A stretch of 64,000 nucleotides of DNA from Drosophila miranda (Eukaryota > Arthropoda > Insecta > Diptera > Drosophilidae). The first letter of the stretch is position 1; each line of letters starts with the position of its first letter. Shown piece by piece: positions 10,343-20,125 of this stretch. The stretch spans positions 25,336,336-25,400,335 of the forward strand of contig NW_022881614.1 in NCBI RefSeq assembly GCF_003369915.1, given 5' to 3'. Both the position numbers and the translations under genes were made by a program. Below the pieces are notes generated by a model. That model ran no database searches. It saw nothing but the letters and a program-made list of their open reading frames with translations, and was not told the origin of the DNA.

Positions 10343-13340
10343 TCGGCAGGCTGACCAGCGAGGAGGAACAGTTATCCGCAGTAGTGGAGGTCGCGGGCAT
10401 GGAGCTGCAAGCCACGGTGGATACAGGAGCTACCAGCAGTTTCGTGAGCCGCGAGCTGGCGGATTGACTAAAGGGTGAAGGCCGGGAGGCGGCGGCAAGG
10501 AAAAGGGTGAGGTTGGCGGATGGCCATAGCCAGGAGGTCACGTGCCAGATTGAAACGAAGGTATGCTTTGGGAACAAGGAGATCCCAATGGTGCTACTCG
10601 TATTGCCGGGTGTGATTGATGAGTTAGTGTTGGGATGGGATTTTCTCCGCGCGGTCGGGGCAGTGGTGACCTGTGCAGGGCACAGGGTGGTGATCCCTGC
10701 CCATGATCGGGAACGAGGAGACCAGGAGGAAAGACTGTCCGTGGCGAAGGCCGAAGCTGGAGTCACGGCTCCGGAGTCCGACAACGAAACGGACACGACC
10801 CTAAGAGTGGCCGCCAGAGGGGTGTCAGCGGGCATGATGCAGAATGAGGGGGCGAGGGAAGAGCCAGTGGAGGACTTCTTAGCCCGAGAGTTAGAGGCAT
10901 TTTCCAAGATCGAGGGGGTGTCTAATGTGGCGGTGCACACAATCACCATGAGTGACCCGCAACCGATTAAGCAAAGATATTACCCGAAGAACCCCAAAAT
11001 GCAGGCCGAGATTAACCAGAAAGTGGACGAACTATTAGAAATGGGATGCATAGAGCCGTCAAAGAGCCCCTACAGTTCGCCTATAGTGATGGTAAAGAAG
11101 AAAAATGGCAAATGGAGATTGTGCGTGGACTTTCGTCAAGTTAACGCGAGATCAGTAAAGGACGCGTACCCAATGCCCAGGATCGATTACATCCTCGATC
11201 AACTGCGTGAAGCGAAATTCATAAGTAGCCTAGATCTGAAGGATGGATATTGGCAGATCCCCCTGGCCGAGAGCACCCGGCCGATCACGGCGTTCACGGT
11301 GCCCGGAAAGGGGCTATACCAATGGAAGGTGATGCCGTTTGGGTTACACTCCGCGTCGGCCACCTTTCAACGGGCGTTAGACCAAGTGATTGGGCCAGAA
11401 ATGATGCCGCACGCGTTCGCGTACCAGGATGACATAGTGGTCATCGGGCGAACAGAGGAAGAACACCGAAGAAACCTGAAAGAGGTGTTTCGACGGCTGC
11501 GCTTGGCTAACCTGCGGCTGAACGCAGACAAGTGCGAGTTCTTTAGGAAAGAGCTGCGGTATCTAGGCCACAAGGTGACCGGCAGGGGATATGTACAGAC
11601 CCCGAGAAAGTCGAAGCCATAGCCGAATTGAAACCGCCGACAAATGTCAAGGAGCTGAGACAGTACTTGGGAGTGGCCTCATGGTACCGGAGGTTCGTGC
11701 CCGACTTCGCCACCCTCGTGCAGCCCCTGACCGGGCTCCTCAAGAAGAAGACGGAATGGGTCTGGACACAAGAACGGCAAGAAGCGTTCGAGGAGGTGAA
11801 AAGACGACTAGTGGCGGACCCCGTGCTGGCGTGCCCCGACTTCTCGAAGAAGTTCATTCTGCAGACAGACGCCAGTGATTACGGGCTGGGTGCGATTCTC
11901 ACGCAGGAGACGGAAAGGGGCGAACGGGTAATATCATATGCTAGCAGGACGCTAAATGGACCCGAAAGGAACTATTCGGCGACCGAGAAAGAATGTCTGG
12001 CCATTGTATGGGCCATCCGCCGGTTGAGGCCGACGCACTCTCCCGACAACCGGTGGAGGAGCGAGGCCGTCGGATAAGAAATGAGGAGGGAACACAACCA
12101 GTAGGCGAGCCGCCCTGCAAGTGGTTAGAGGGCATGGTAGAAAAGATCAGAAAAGAATCCCCGAAGTACCCCGACTATGTGGAGAAGGGGGAAACTTGTA
12201 CCGGCACATTCCTCACCGGGCAGGGAGCGAAGAAGTCGCCTGGTGGAAGTTATGTGTGCCGAAATATGCCCGAGAAAGGGTTTTAAAGGAAAGCCACGAT
12301 AGCCCGGAAGCAGGCCACGCCGGCGGAAGGAGAACCGCGACACGGGTGGCGGCAAGATATTACTGGCCAGGGATGTACAGGTACGTGAGGGCCTACGTGC
12401 GGAAGTGCGAACTATGTCTTCGTTTTAAGCCAAGTCAGCTACAAGCGGCAGGAGAAATGTTGACACAGGTTCCGGAAGAATCATGGGCAACGGTATGCGC
12501 GGACTTTGTGGGTCCTCTGCCGAGGTCGAAACATGGGAACTCGATGCTGTTGGTGCTGGTGGATCGATTCTTCAAGTGGACCGAGTTGGTGCCGCTGAGG
12601 AAGGCCACAGCAGAGGCACTAATAAAGGCCTGTCGAGAGCGCATAATAGCCCGTTTTGGCACGCCCAAAGTCTTCATTACGGACAATGGGGTGCAGTTTG
12701 CAAGCAGGGCATTTACAAGATTCCTGGAGCAGCTAGGAGTTCGCCACCAGTTTACGGCGCCATACACGCCGCAAGAGAATCCGACAGAGCGAACGAACAG
12801 AACGGTAAAGACCATGATAGCTCAGTTCACCGAGGGTGATCAAAGGTGTTGGGATGAAAAATGGCCGGAGCTAATGCTGGCCATAATTCGGGAGTGTCGG
12901 ATACAACGGGATATTCACTGGCGTTCGTGGTGCAAGGAAGGGAACCCCGGCTGCCAAAGACCCTATATGACGAGGAGACGGTAGGCACGGGACAAGGCAC
13001 AGAGACGCCGGATGAAAATGCGAAGAAATTAAAGCTGTTTCAGTTGGTTCGACGCAACTTGGAAAGGGCAGCCCAGGATCAGGCCAGGCATTACAACCTG
13101 AGAAGAAGACCGTGGAGACCCAAAGTGGGAGAGGTCGTGTGGGCCAAACAGCACCACCTTTCCAATGCAGCGGAGGGATTCGCCGCGAAGCTGGCACCAA
13201 GGTACGATGAGCCATACGAGATAGAGGACTTTATATCCCCGGTTATCTGCAACCTAAGAAAGGAGGGCGACAGGAAGAAGAGAACGGCACACATACGAGA
13301 TCTGAAACCCCAACCGGAGGAGCGAGAGACACAGGGGTGA
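10300..13340 (+). pseudogene. Broken Pol region: protease, reverse transcriptase, RNase H remnant, integrase
   Basis: Protease: ATVDTGATSSF with the catalytic DTG near 10420, followed by an in-frame TGA at 10465. Reverse transcriptase: 10950-11600, with LDLKDGYWQIPL and a catalytic YQDD box (the usual gypsy box is YLDD or YIDD). A 1-bp frameshift falls near 11593. RNase H: the start is present (LQTDASDYGLGAI and ATEKECLAIVWAI), but a deletion near 12030 removes its C-terminal half and the linker up to ADALSRQP. Another frameshift falls near 12195. Integrase: an HHCC-type zinc region near 12290-12420, then a DDE core (CADFVGP, ITDNGVQF and the Glu in TPQENPTE). A further frameshift lies near 12890, after which the C-terminal integrase region runs to 13340. 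With at least five lesions it cannot encode a functional Pol. Confidence 0.88.
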
Positions 13341-13490
13341 AGGAGAATGGCTGTAATAGGTCGCCCTAAAGGGTCACGCAGGACCAGGAACGGTAGAGTG
13401 CCACGCAGGACACTGGGGAAGGGTGCCGCGCAGGACACGCACGAGACTCGTCAGCACGCAGGGTGATGGACTTGTGCACTTAGATTTTAA

Positions 13491-14607
13491 AAAAACGAGG
13501 GGGAACGTTGTGAGTTGCTGCGGACACCGCAACTCTACAGTTATACCCGATACTAAGTCAGTATGGCTCTCCTCCGGCAGACGCCGCTAATATTAACCGA
13601 CACGACAAGGAATGCGTGCGAGAGAGACAGAAAATCAGTCTGAGCGTGACGTCGGGTGCTGCGTAGCCAGTGCAAATTGATTTGTTCCTTTTGGCTATAC
13701 AAATGATCTGATCTGATCCAGATTCAGCAATCTGATATATATGATCATTATCTATGATTCTGCGTTTTTAGTTTTCTCGTATCCTCAATATTGTGGATGC
13801 AACAGATTTTCGTCCTTTGTGGGGGCGGAAGGGGGTGGGGCGAAATTTTAAGATATACGTTTTATAGTCAGATCTAACAGGAGTGCGGATACCAAATTTG
13901 GTTACTCTAGCCTTAATAGTCTCTGAGATTTGTGAATATCCCCAGATTTTCATCCTTTGTGGGGGCGGAAGGGGGTGTGGCGAAATTTTGAAACAAACTC
14001 GTCTCGGTCCGATATATTAGGAGTGTGGATACCAAATTTGGTTGCTCTAGCTTTTGTAGTCTCTGGGATCTAGGCGCTAATGTTTTACTCTAAGCAAAGC
14101 CGCCTATGCTACGTGTGTGTTAGAGAGAGACAGGGCGAGAAAAAATGAAATTGTTTTCTTGATGCTGGCTATAATAATTATACGATCTGAATCAGATTTT
14201 GCACTCTAGAAGATATAGTCATCTTCTACGATTCTGCGTTTTTAGTTTCTCGTATCGTCGAAGTTGTGGATGCCACAGATTTTCGCCCTTTGTGGGGGCG
14301 GAAGTGGGCGGGGCAAAGTTTTGAAATATTCTTGTAGCAGTGACATATCACAGAAGTCTGGATCCAAAACATCGTTGCTCTCGCTCTTATAGTCTTTGAG
14401 CACTAGGCGCTGAAGGGGACGGACAGACGGACTGACGGACAGACGGACAGACAGACATGGCTCAATCGACTCGGCTATTGATGCTGATCAAGAATATATA
14501 TACTTTATGGGGTCGGAAACGATTCCTTTTGGACGTTACACACATCCACTTTTACCACAAATCTAATATAGCCCAATACTCATTTTGAGTATCGGGTATA
14601 AAAAAAA
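13491..14607 (-). mobile_element. Helitron (INE-1/DINE-1 type) nested in the LTR retrotransposon
   Basis: Full-length copy in reverse orientation: the CCTCGTTTT end lies at 13491 and the TATACCCGATACTC end at 14607. It has the same terminal hairpin, three internal repeats and GTCC/GTCT tetranucleotide tract (near 14415-14455) as the other copies. It sits about 150 bp past the integrase end, so it jumped into the retrotransposon after that element formed. Confidence 0.85.
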
Positions 14608-15680
14608 GGGGAACAGGAAGACTGTGGTTGGAGAAATCTGGGGAAAAAAAAAGCGAAAATTAGTAAAAAGAAAGGAAAATAAAACAAGAAGAGGAAAAGC
14701 TCAGCAAACCTGAACAGGCAACGCGTCACCCAAAGCTGGGAGGCGAATCCAGGGTCGGGGAGTGTAATCTCAGACAGCGGATGACCAGGAAAAACTCAGG
14801 GGCCAGGCTCACGCCTCAACGCGGACTCACGGGGCAGCTACGAGCGTCGGGCCGGAACGACGGGTGCCGCTCATGCGTGGACTACCGGGCGAGGAGTCGG
14901 ATGATCCTCGGGTCCGAGCCACTGTGTGAGGGAGACACCTGTCAAAAGAGTGCGGCCGGTGGCGCATAGGAGTTGCCCTGGGATGTGAGCCCAAGATTCC
15001 AGCCCGGGCGGAGGGTCGGAGGAACCATTGTTCACGAGCGGAATCGCGGCAAGCGGCCCGCATTAAGGGCAGAGGGCGAGCTGGAAAGGGAGAAAGGGTT
15101 GAGTAAAAGTCATCCGGGTCGGGAGAACTCACCCAGGCCAAGGAGGGTCCGAGCAGCACGGGATGAAGAAGACAGGTCGGCGGTGGCATGTAAGAATAAA
15201 TAGCAATTTTTATAACAATTAAAAGTAAATAATGAGCAATCCATTAATCCATTAAATAGCAATTAAAATAAACAAGAATAAAGGGCTAAATAAAAATTGT
15301 GAATAAGCAAAAATAAAATGGTGGAATAAAAAGCAAAATAATCATGAACGGGAAGGGGGTGGGTCCATCAAAGATGGAAAAGTGTTATCCATGAGCCAAC
15401 AGAGAAACGCGGCGAGAACACAACAGTATCCAAAAAAAAAAGGGATAAGGCGAAATCGGATAGAGAGCGGAGAGCGCGACGGCACTCACACAACCAGGGG
15501 AAAGATGCCGTTAGAGAGCGCGGCCGTCAGAGAGACGAGGCTGAGGGCCATGAGTACAAACGCAACAACCGTTAGAACCAGGCAAGAGAGACCGAAACAC
15601 GGAGCACCGGCACCGGTAGAGGGAACGATTGGCAATGCAACGCGTGTATATAGGCGGGTGGAAAACGGAACAGCGAACAC
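14608..15680 (+). other. Retrotransposon internal region between pol and downstream ORF
   Basis: Purine-rich then AT-rich sequence with no clear gene. A+T-rich stretches with many AATAAA-like words occur at 15195-15330. Short open frames (for example 15382-15684) have no recognised domain. This could hold an env or splice-leader remnant, but I see no transmembrane or fusion-peptide features. Confidence 0.5.
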
Positions 15681-16558
15681 TTGAAGGTAATTATCACCAG
15701 AAAGAACGCAAGAAAAAGTAGCAAGAATAAAAAAATGGAGATGAAACGCGGGCTCAACCACGAGGATGGCAGGAAGAAGATGGAGGATATTAGGGCCTTC
15801 CTGGAGGAGCAACAGGCGATCGTGGGAGAAGGGGGCTATCGCGCCGGTACTTCTCGTCAGCGACGGGCGTCTCTGCTCTCGCGTAGCGACGAGGAGGATT
15901 GGTGCGATTGCTCCCAGTTCCTTCAACTGCTGGCCTCGCCGTTGGTGTCACCGGCGCCATCGGGGCACGACTCGGTGTCGCCGACGGTGTCATCGGATGA
16001 GGGCGCCGAGGAGGGCGACGACGAGGTCCTATGCACCGACGGCCCGCGCGCGCCAACCGCTCAAGAGAAGGCCAGCAAGGTGGAGACGGCAGCAAGGGGC
16101 GGAGCCGGAGACGAGGAATGGAAGGCCGCTGACCCTGCGCGACAAAATCGAGGCGGTGAGGCGGAGGTTTCAGGAGGCGACGCCGGAGGAGAAGCGCCGG
16201 ATGCACCAAGTGCTGGAGAGGGCGCGGGCGCTCAGGCGGCGGAGGGACGAGCGGATGGAGGCGCGGCGGCGACAGGCGGAAAGAGCCGCCAGTACGGAGG
16301 AGCACGGCCAAGAGAGCGACGAGGCGCCGCCACCCCCACCATTCCGGGTGGTGCTGCCGCCGATGCAGCCCCGGACCGACGAGGCGGAGACCGAGGGAAC
16401 GCAGCCCCAGGCCACGGGCAAGCAGGCTACGAACCCCGAGGCCGAGTGGCAGCGGCGGCTGCAGCAGGCCGAGGAGGAGGAGGGCGAGCTGTGGCAGCCT
16501 ACGCCACCGGCCGAGGATGACGAGGGCCCCGAGAGGCGGCAGCCGCAGGCCAAGGAGG

Positions 16559-16592
<34 letters not shown>

Positions 16593-17561
16593 GCAGAACC
16601 AGCAGCCGCATCACCAGCAGCAGGGGCAGGAGCAGTGGCAGCAGCAACCACAGTGGAGGGGACCGGAGGCGGCCGTAATGGGACCGTACGTATCGCAGGA
16701 GGTGCGGACCGCCGTGCGCCAGGGGATGGTGTGGCACCACCAGACCCTGCACATCACGTGGGCCTCGGGGCCCGCCCCGAGCGAAGCCCAGCCAGAGGCC
16801 GGCGCCTCCCACGGGTGTGGGAGGAGAGTCCACGCGGCAGCAACAACAGGGACCCGTGGAGGAGGGACCCCGGACCCGCCCCCACGACCTCAGCGGCAGC
16901 AATGGCGACGGCGGAGGCAGCGACGCGGACTGCAGAAGCGGCGAAGGTGACAGCAGAGACGCAGGCCGCGGAAATGGCGACGGCGGCCCAGACGGCGACG
17001 GCGGCCCAGACGGCGACGGCGGTCCAGACGGAGACGGCGGAGGCGGCGACGCGAACGGCAGAGGCGGCGACGCGAATGGCAGAGGCGGCGACGACGGCAG
17101 CCGGGACGCAGACCGCGGAAACGGCGACGGCGGCCCAGACGGCGACGGCCGAGGCAGCGGCAGAAGCAGAGACACGGACCGCGGAAACGGCGACGGCGGC
17201 CCAGACAGCAACGGCCGAGGCAGCAGCGACGGCGGCGACAGCACCGACGGAGGTGGAACTCGAGGCGTGGGAGCGCGGACCGTGGGTGTGGCCCGCACCG
17301 GAGAGGTCGACGGCGGCCGAGCGCCCGGCTCTGAAGCGGCAGGCCTCCTGCCCGGAGCCCTGTGCAGGACCGAAGCGACCGGTCCTGCAACGGCACTGGA
17401 CGGCGATCCCGCGGGAGGAGTGGCCGGCGGCGGTGGTCCGCGCGCAGACCCAGATTCGCCTCGTGGGTAGGAGGGTGAAGAAGCTGGTGAGCGAGCGGGG
17501 TACCCGGTACCGCATTGCGATGTCGGCCACTGGCACGGAGGTGTTCCGCGAGCAAAAGTAA
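15681..17561 (+). pseudogene. Unidentified third ORF of the LTR retrotransposon, frameshifted
   Basis: Protein-like sequence between pol and the 3' LTR, spread over more than one plus-strand frame. It starts with an acidic segment (MEDIRAFLEEQQAIVGE..., ending near 16110). It continues in another frame with a helical Arg/Glu-rich segment (RDKIEAVRRRFQEATPEEKR), a Pro-rich patch (SDEAPPPPPFRVVLPP), a Gln/His tract (16560-16640), then an Ala/Thr repeat region (about 16930-17240), and ends EVFREQK at 17561. No zinc, protease or membrane motif was seen and I do not recognise it. It occupies the env position of retrovirus-like elements but lacks any signal peptide or membrane segment. The frame changes near 16110 and 16900 suggest indels. 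Confidence 0.55.
16930..17240 (+). repeat. GC-rich minisatellite inside the retrotransposon third ORF
   Basis: Imperfect tandem units built on GCGACGGCGGCCCAGACG, encoding repeats of the type ATAAQTATA. Unit number and phase vary, as expected of a length-variable tract. A CAG-rich tract lies just upstream at 16560-16640. Confidence 0.75.
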
Positions 17562-17915
17562 GGGGAAAAAAAGGGAAAAGGAAAAAAAGAGCAAAAGGGG
17601 ACGAAAAAAAAAGGAAAAAAAACAAGGGCGAAACACGCGGGAAGAAAATGAATAAAGAGAAGACGAAAAAGAGAAAAGTGGAATACATACTTACTGGGGA
17701 GAGATATCGAGTGGATCGCCTAAAAGCCCCTACACCTTATCGATAGGCGGGGATTCGGCCCCAGCCAGAAAATTGCAAGGGCTGGCAGCGCCGCCCGAGG
17801 GCGCCAGGGCGCCCGTGATCCCAGATGCAGTAAGGAGCGCGCGTAAAATGGGGCCGTTTGAATGGGGAAAGCACACTCCGTCGCAAGGTCGCGGAAAACG
17901 GGAGTATTCCGCTGC

Positions 17916-17932
17916 GGGAAGAAAGAGGGGGG
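17916..17932 (+). other. Polypurine tract
   Basis: GGGAAGAAAGAGGGGGG ends exactly at the 5' edge of the 3' LTR, the place where plus-strand synthesis is primed. Confidence 0.85.
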
Positions 17933-18817
17933 TGTGAGGAACCGCGGTTCCCACAGGCCGAATTCGACCAAAGCATAGCCGGATAAAGGCGGCGGGACGG
18001 TCGGATAAAGGCTGATGGCTGGCTGGATAAGGCGAAGGTCAGCCCAGATACCCACGGATATCCGGATGCGGCGAAGAGGCCAAGGCCCCAAGAGGAGAAG
18101 TGTCCCGCTCTCGGCGCGAGAGAAACGCGAGAGGCAGAGGAGACGGCGGGAGCGACGGGAGCGATCCGACGCATGACCAAATATGGGCATGGGATCACGC
18201 CACCGGCCAGGCCCCGTTACGAAGGCCGTGGAAACCAGGAGACGGCGATGGAAAACTACCAACGCCGAGCCGGGGCCCGTCAAGGGGCTATAAAAGGAGG
18301 CTGCGGCAACGAAGCGGGTCTCTTTTTCCGTGGAGAAGTGATCGCGCGCGCACGTTGAAACCCCGCCGAAACGTAAGAGTGATACCCGGTACACTTCGAA
18401 GAAGTGCAGTGAAGTGAAAAGCAACAGGAAGACAGGCCCCGCCTGCCCCCAGAGTGAGTCTAAGTTAAGAGGTGATCCACAGTTGCCGGCGGAAGCTAAG
18501 AGGGGATTGCGAGACGTAGAGTGCGGATTTGCGTGGCGGGCCAAAGCAATAGCGGAGGTCAAACTGCCCCAATCATTAGCCTCAACGCTGCCACACCCGA
18601 CGAGAGCCCACGCGTGGTGGAGATCCATAGATAAGCTGAATTGTAGCATCTAGCCCTAAGTCCTAATATAATTACGAATAAAGAGAAATTCGATTAAAGA
18701 AAAGGAAGGTCTTATCATTTGTCGTTGGGGGCAACAATAAAAATACGTTGCGACGAATCGGCCGACCGCTGAGCGAGCCCAGCAAACTCAAGCGAACCAA
18801 GAAGCAGGTTCGTTACA
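17933..18817 (+). repeat. 3' LTR
   Basis: Partner of 8099-8986, in the same orientation. TATAAAAG lies at 18289-18296 and AATAAA at 18677-18682. It is followed at once by the target duplication GCAT at 18818-18821. Confidence 0.95.
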
Positions 18818-18821
18818 GCAT

Positions 18822-19230
18822 CTAATAGAGAATTTTCCAATCGAATTTTCAAGATAGTTTTAGTTTAGGAGATATAAGCACTAAAAGTTTAACATTTTTT
18901 CAGTGTGCAAATATTTATTGACTAACTAACTAGTTTAGCAAGCTGAGACGGCCAAAGGTCCCACTGTGCCGCTCCAAAGACATCGGCGATCCGCGACCAC
19001 CGCTTCGACGGTGCTGTTGCCGAACAGACGAAACCGATGGGCAGCTGGGTCGCGGTAGAGACGAAGTACAGGCGAAAAGGGAATTGAAACCCCGCGCGCA
19101 CCCTCGTGCCTTTTGGGTCCTAAAGTTAGGACCCGCCATAGAACAGCTTTTTGGTCGCTCATGCGACATCTTGGTATTGTATAGTCTTTGATACTACTTA
19201 AGCCCCCTTTACTTAAACAGGATAACAACT
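18822..19230 (-). pseudogene. Degenerate gene-like fragment, right member of an inverted pair
   Basis: On the minus strand, the block at 19190-19150 and the block near 19010-18945 match those at 7680-7715 and 7965-8045. An open frame runs from 19169 to 18930 with no recognised domain; another frame is equally open. Without the retrotransposon the two members would face each other about 800 bp apart from end to end. Origin and function unknown. Confidence 0.4.
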
Positions 19231-19341
19231 GGATTTAAACCGCGAAAAATAATGCTAATAATAATAAGAAGAATTCTTGTAGATCCATCATATTCTCCAT
19301 CTTTACTTACAAAATAAAACGATATCTCCAACTGCTAAACG

Positions 19342-20013
19342 ATGGACTACAAGAAGAGCATTATCCGTCAGAAGTCGCAGCCGTTGCATCAAGATCAAAA
19401 ATTTGATTGCAGCTGTGAGAACTATTCCCGAACGGATCCAGACCAGGACTACGTAAATATAATGAATTTTTCTACTTTGATTCAACAATGAAATAATCCA
19501 ATCCCAGCCCTCGGCTTAAGTTCCATTGACATCGCTATAAAATCCAACCTGTTTTCAAGCATTTATACTAAAGCTACTGCCCCACCAGAACAACCTCAAT
19601 GCAGCCCATGAATGCAGTGGGGCTTCCGGTACAATAATATTTGTCTCTCATCGACTTTTGTTGTGAGGCCAAAGCAAGGCGAGCCATGTACAAGGCATTC
19701 GATGGCCTGGGACTGATGATGGGACTGATCATTGAACCATACATCGCTGAAATGGACGGTAAGATAATAACATAGCTGCCTGACCCATTTCAAGATAATG
19801 GTAATAATTTATTCCTTAGTGGGAACTGGAATTCCTGAAAGGCACTGAAGTACCTCAGCCAGTTGGCCTATCTGTGGGATGTATGGGCATTGAGAAAATA
19901 CAATTGCTACAATCAGACAAGGGATGAGGGGTAAGGTGAAGTACCTGGCCGGTAAGCAAAGGCAGATCTTCGAGAACTATTACAACGATTTTATTGAGCA
20001 ACAATGTAAATAA
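19342..20013 (+). pseudogene. Unrecognised protein-coding gene, disrupted
   Basis: Plus-strand reading begins at an ATG (MDYKKSIIRQKSQ...) and stops at 19489. Protein-like sequence resumes near 19610 with an in-frame TAA, passes through RAMYKAFDGLGLMMGLIIEP to a possible donor at 19759 (GACG|GTAAGA), then an acceptor near 19820 and an exon starting WELEFL. That exon needs a frame change to read through LSQLAYLWDVWALRKYNCYN, meets another TAG-type break and frame change near 19930, and ends QIFENYYNDFIEQQCK with a stop at 20011-20013. Good residue texture interrupted by several breaks marks a decayed gene. I do not recognise the family. Confidence 0.55.
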
Positions 20014-20125
20014 CGCAATACACAATATAAATTCCACTAGTTTCGAGCTACAAGCATTTTTGGGCACTGGCACTTTTTGTACTACGACTACGTAAACTAA
20101 ACTTCCTGCCTACCTGGGCCTCTGT

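Larger units (their letters stand above)
8099..18817 (+). mobile_element. Ty3/gypsy-class LTR retrotransposon, 10.7 kb, with nested Helitron
   Basis: A complete insertion with LTRs of about 887 bp at 8099-8986 and 17933-18817, each starting TGTGAGG and ending GTTACA. It is flanked by a 4-bp target duplication GCAT (8095-8098 and 18818-18821). Internal parts in order: primer-binding site, gag, protease-RT-RNase H-integrase (broken), a Helitron in inverse orientation, an unidentified ORF, and a polypurine tract. The domain order, with integrase after RNase H, marks it as Ty3/gypsy. The large size and extra downstream ORF recall the Osvaldo/Ulysses group, but this is a guess. The element is much more GC-rich than its surroundings. 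The LTRs differ at about a dozen sites, so insertion was fairly recent, yet pol carries several disabling lesions. Confidence 0.93.

Noticed and set aside
15790-17688. Very long minus-strand open frame (about 630 codons) antisense to the retrotransposon third ORF
   Set aside because: It is Pro/Leu/Ser-rich, mirrors a GC-rich and repeat-rich plus-strand coding region and has no domain; GC-rich DNA has few stop codons in all frames.
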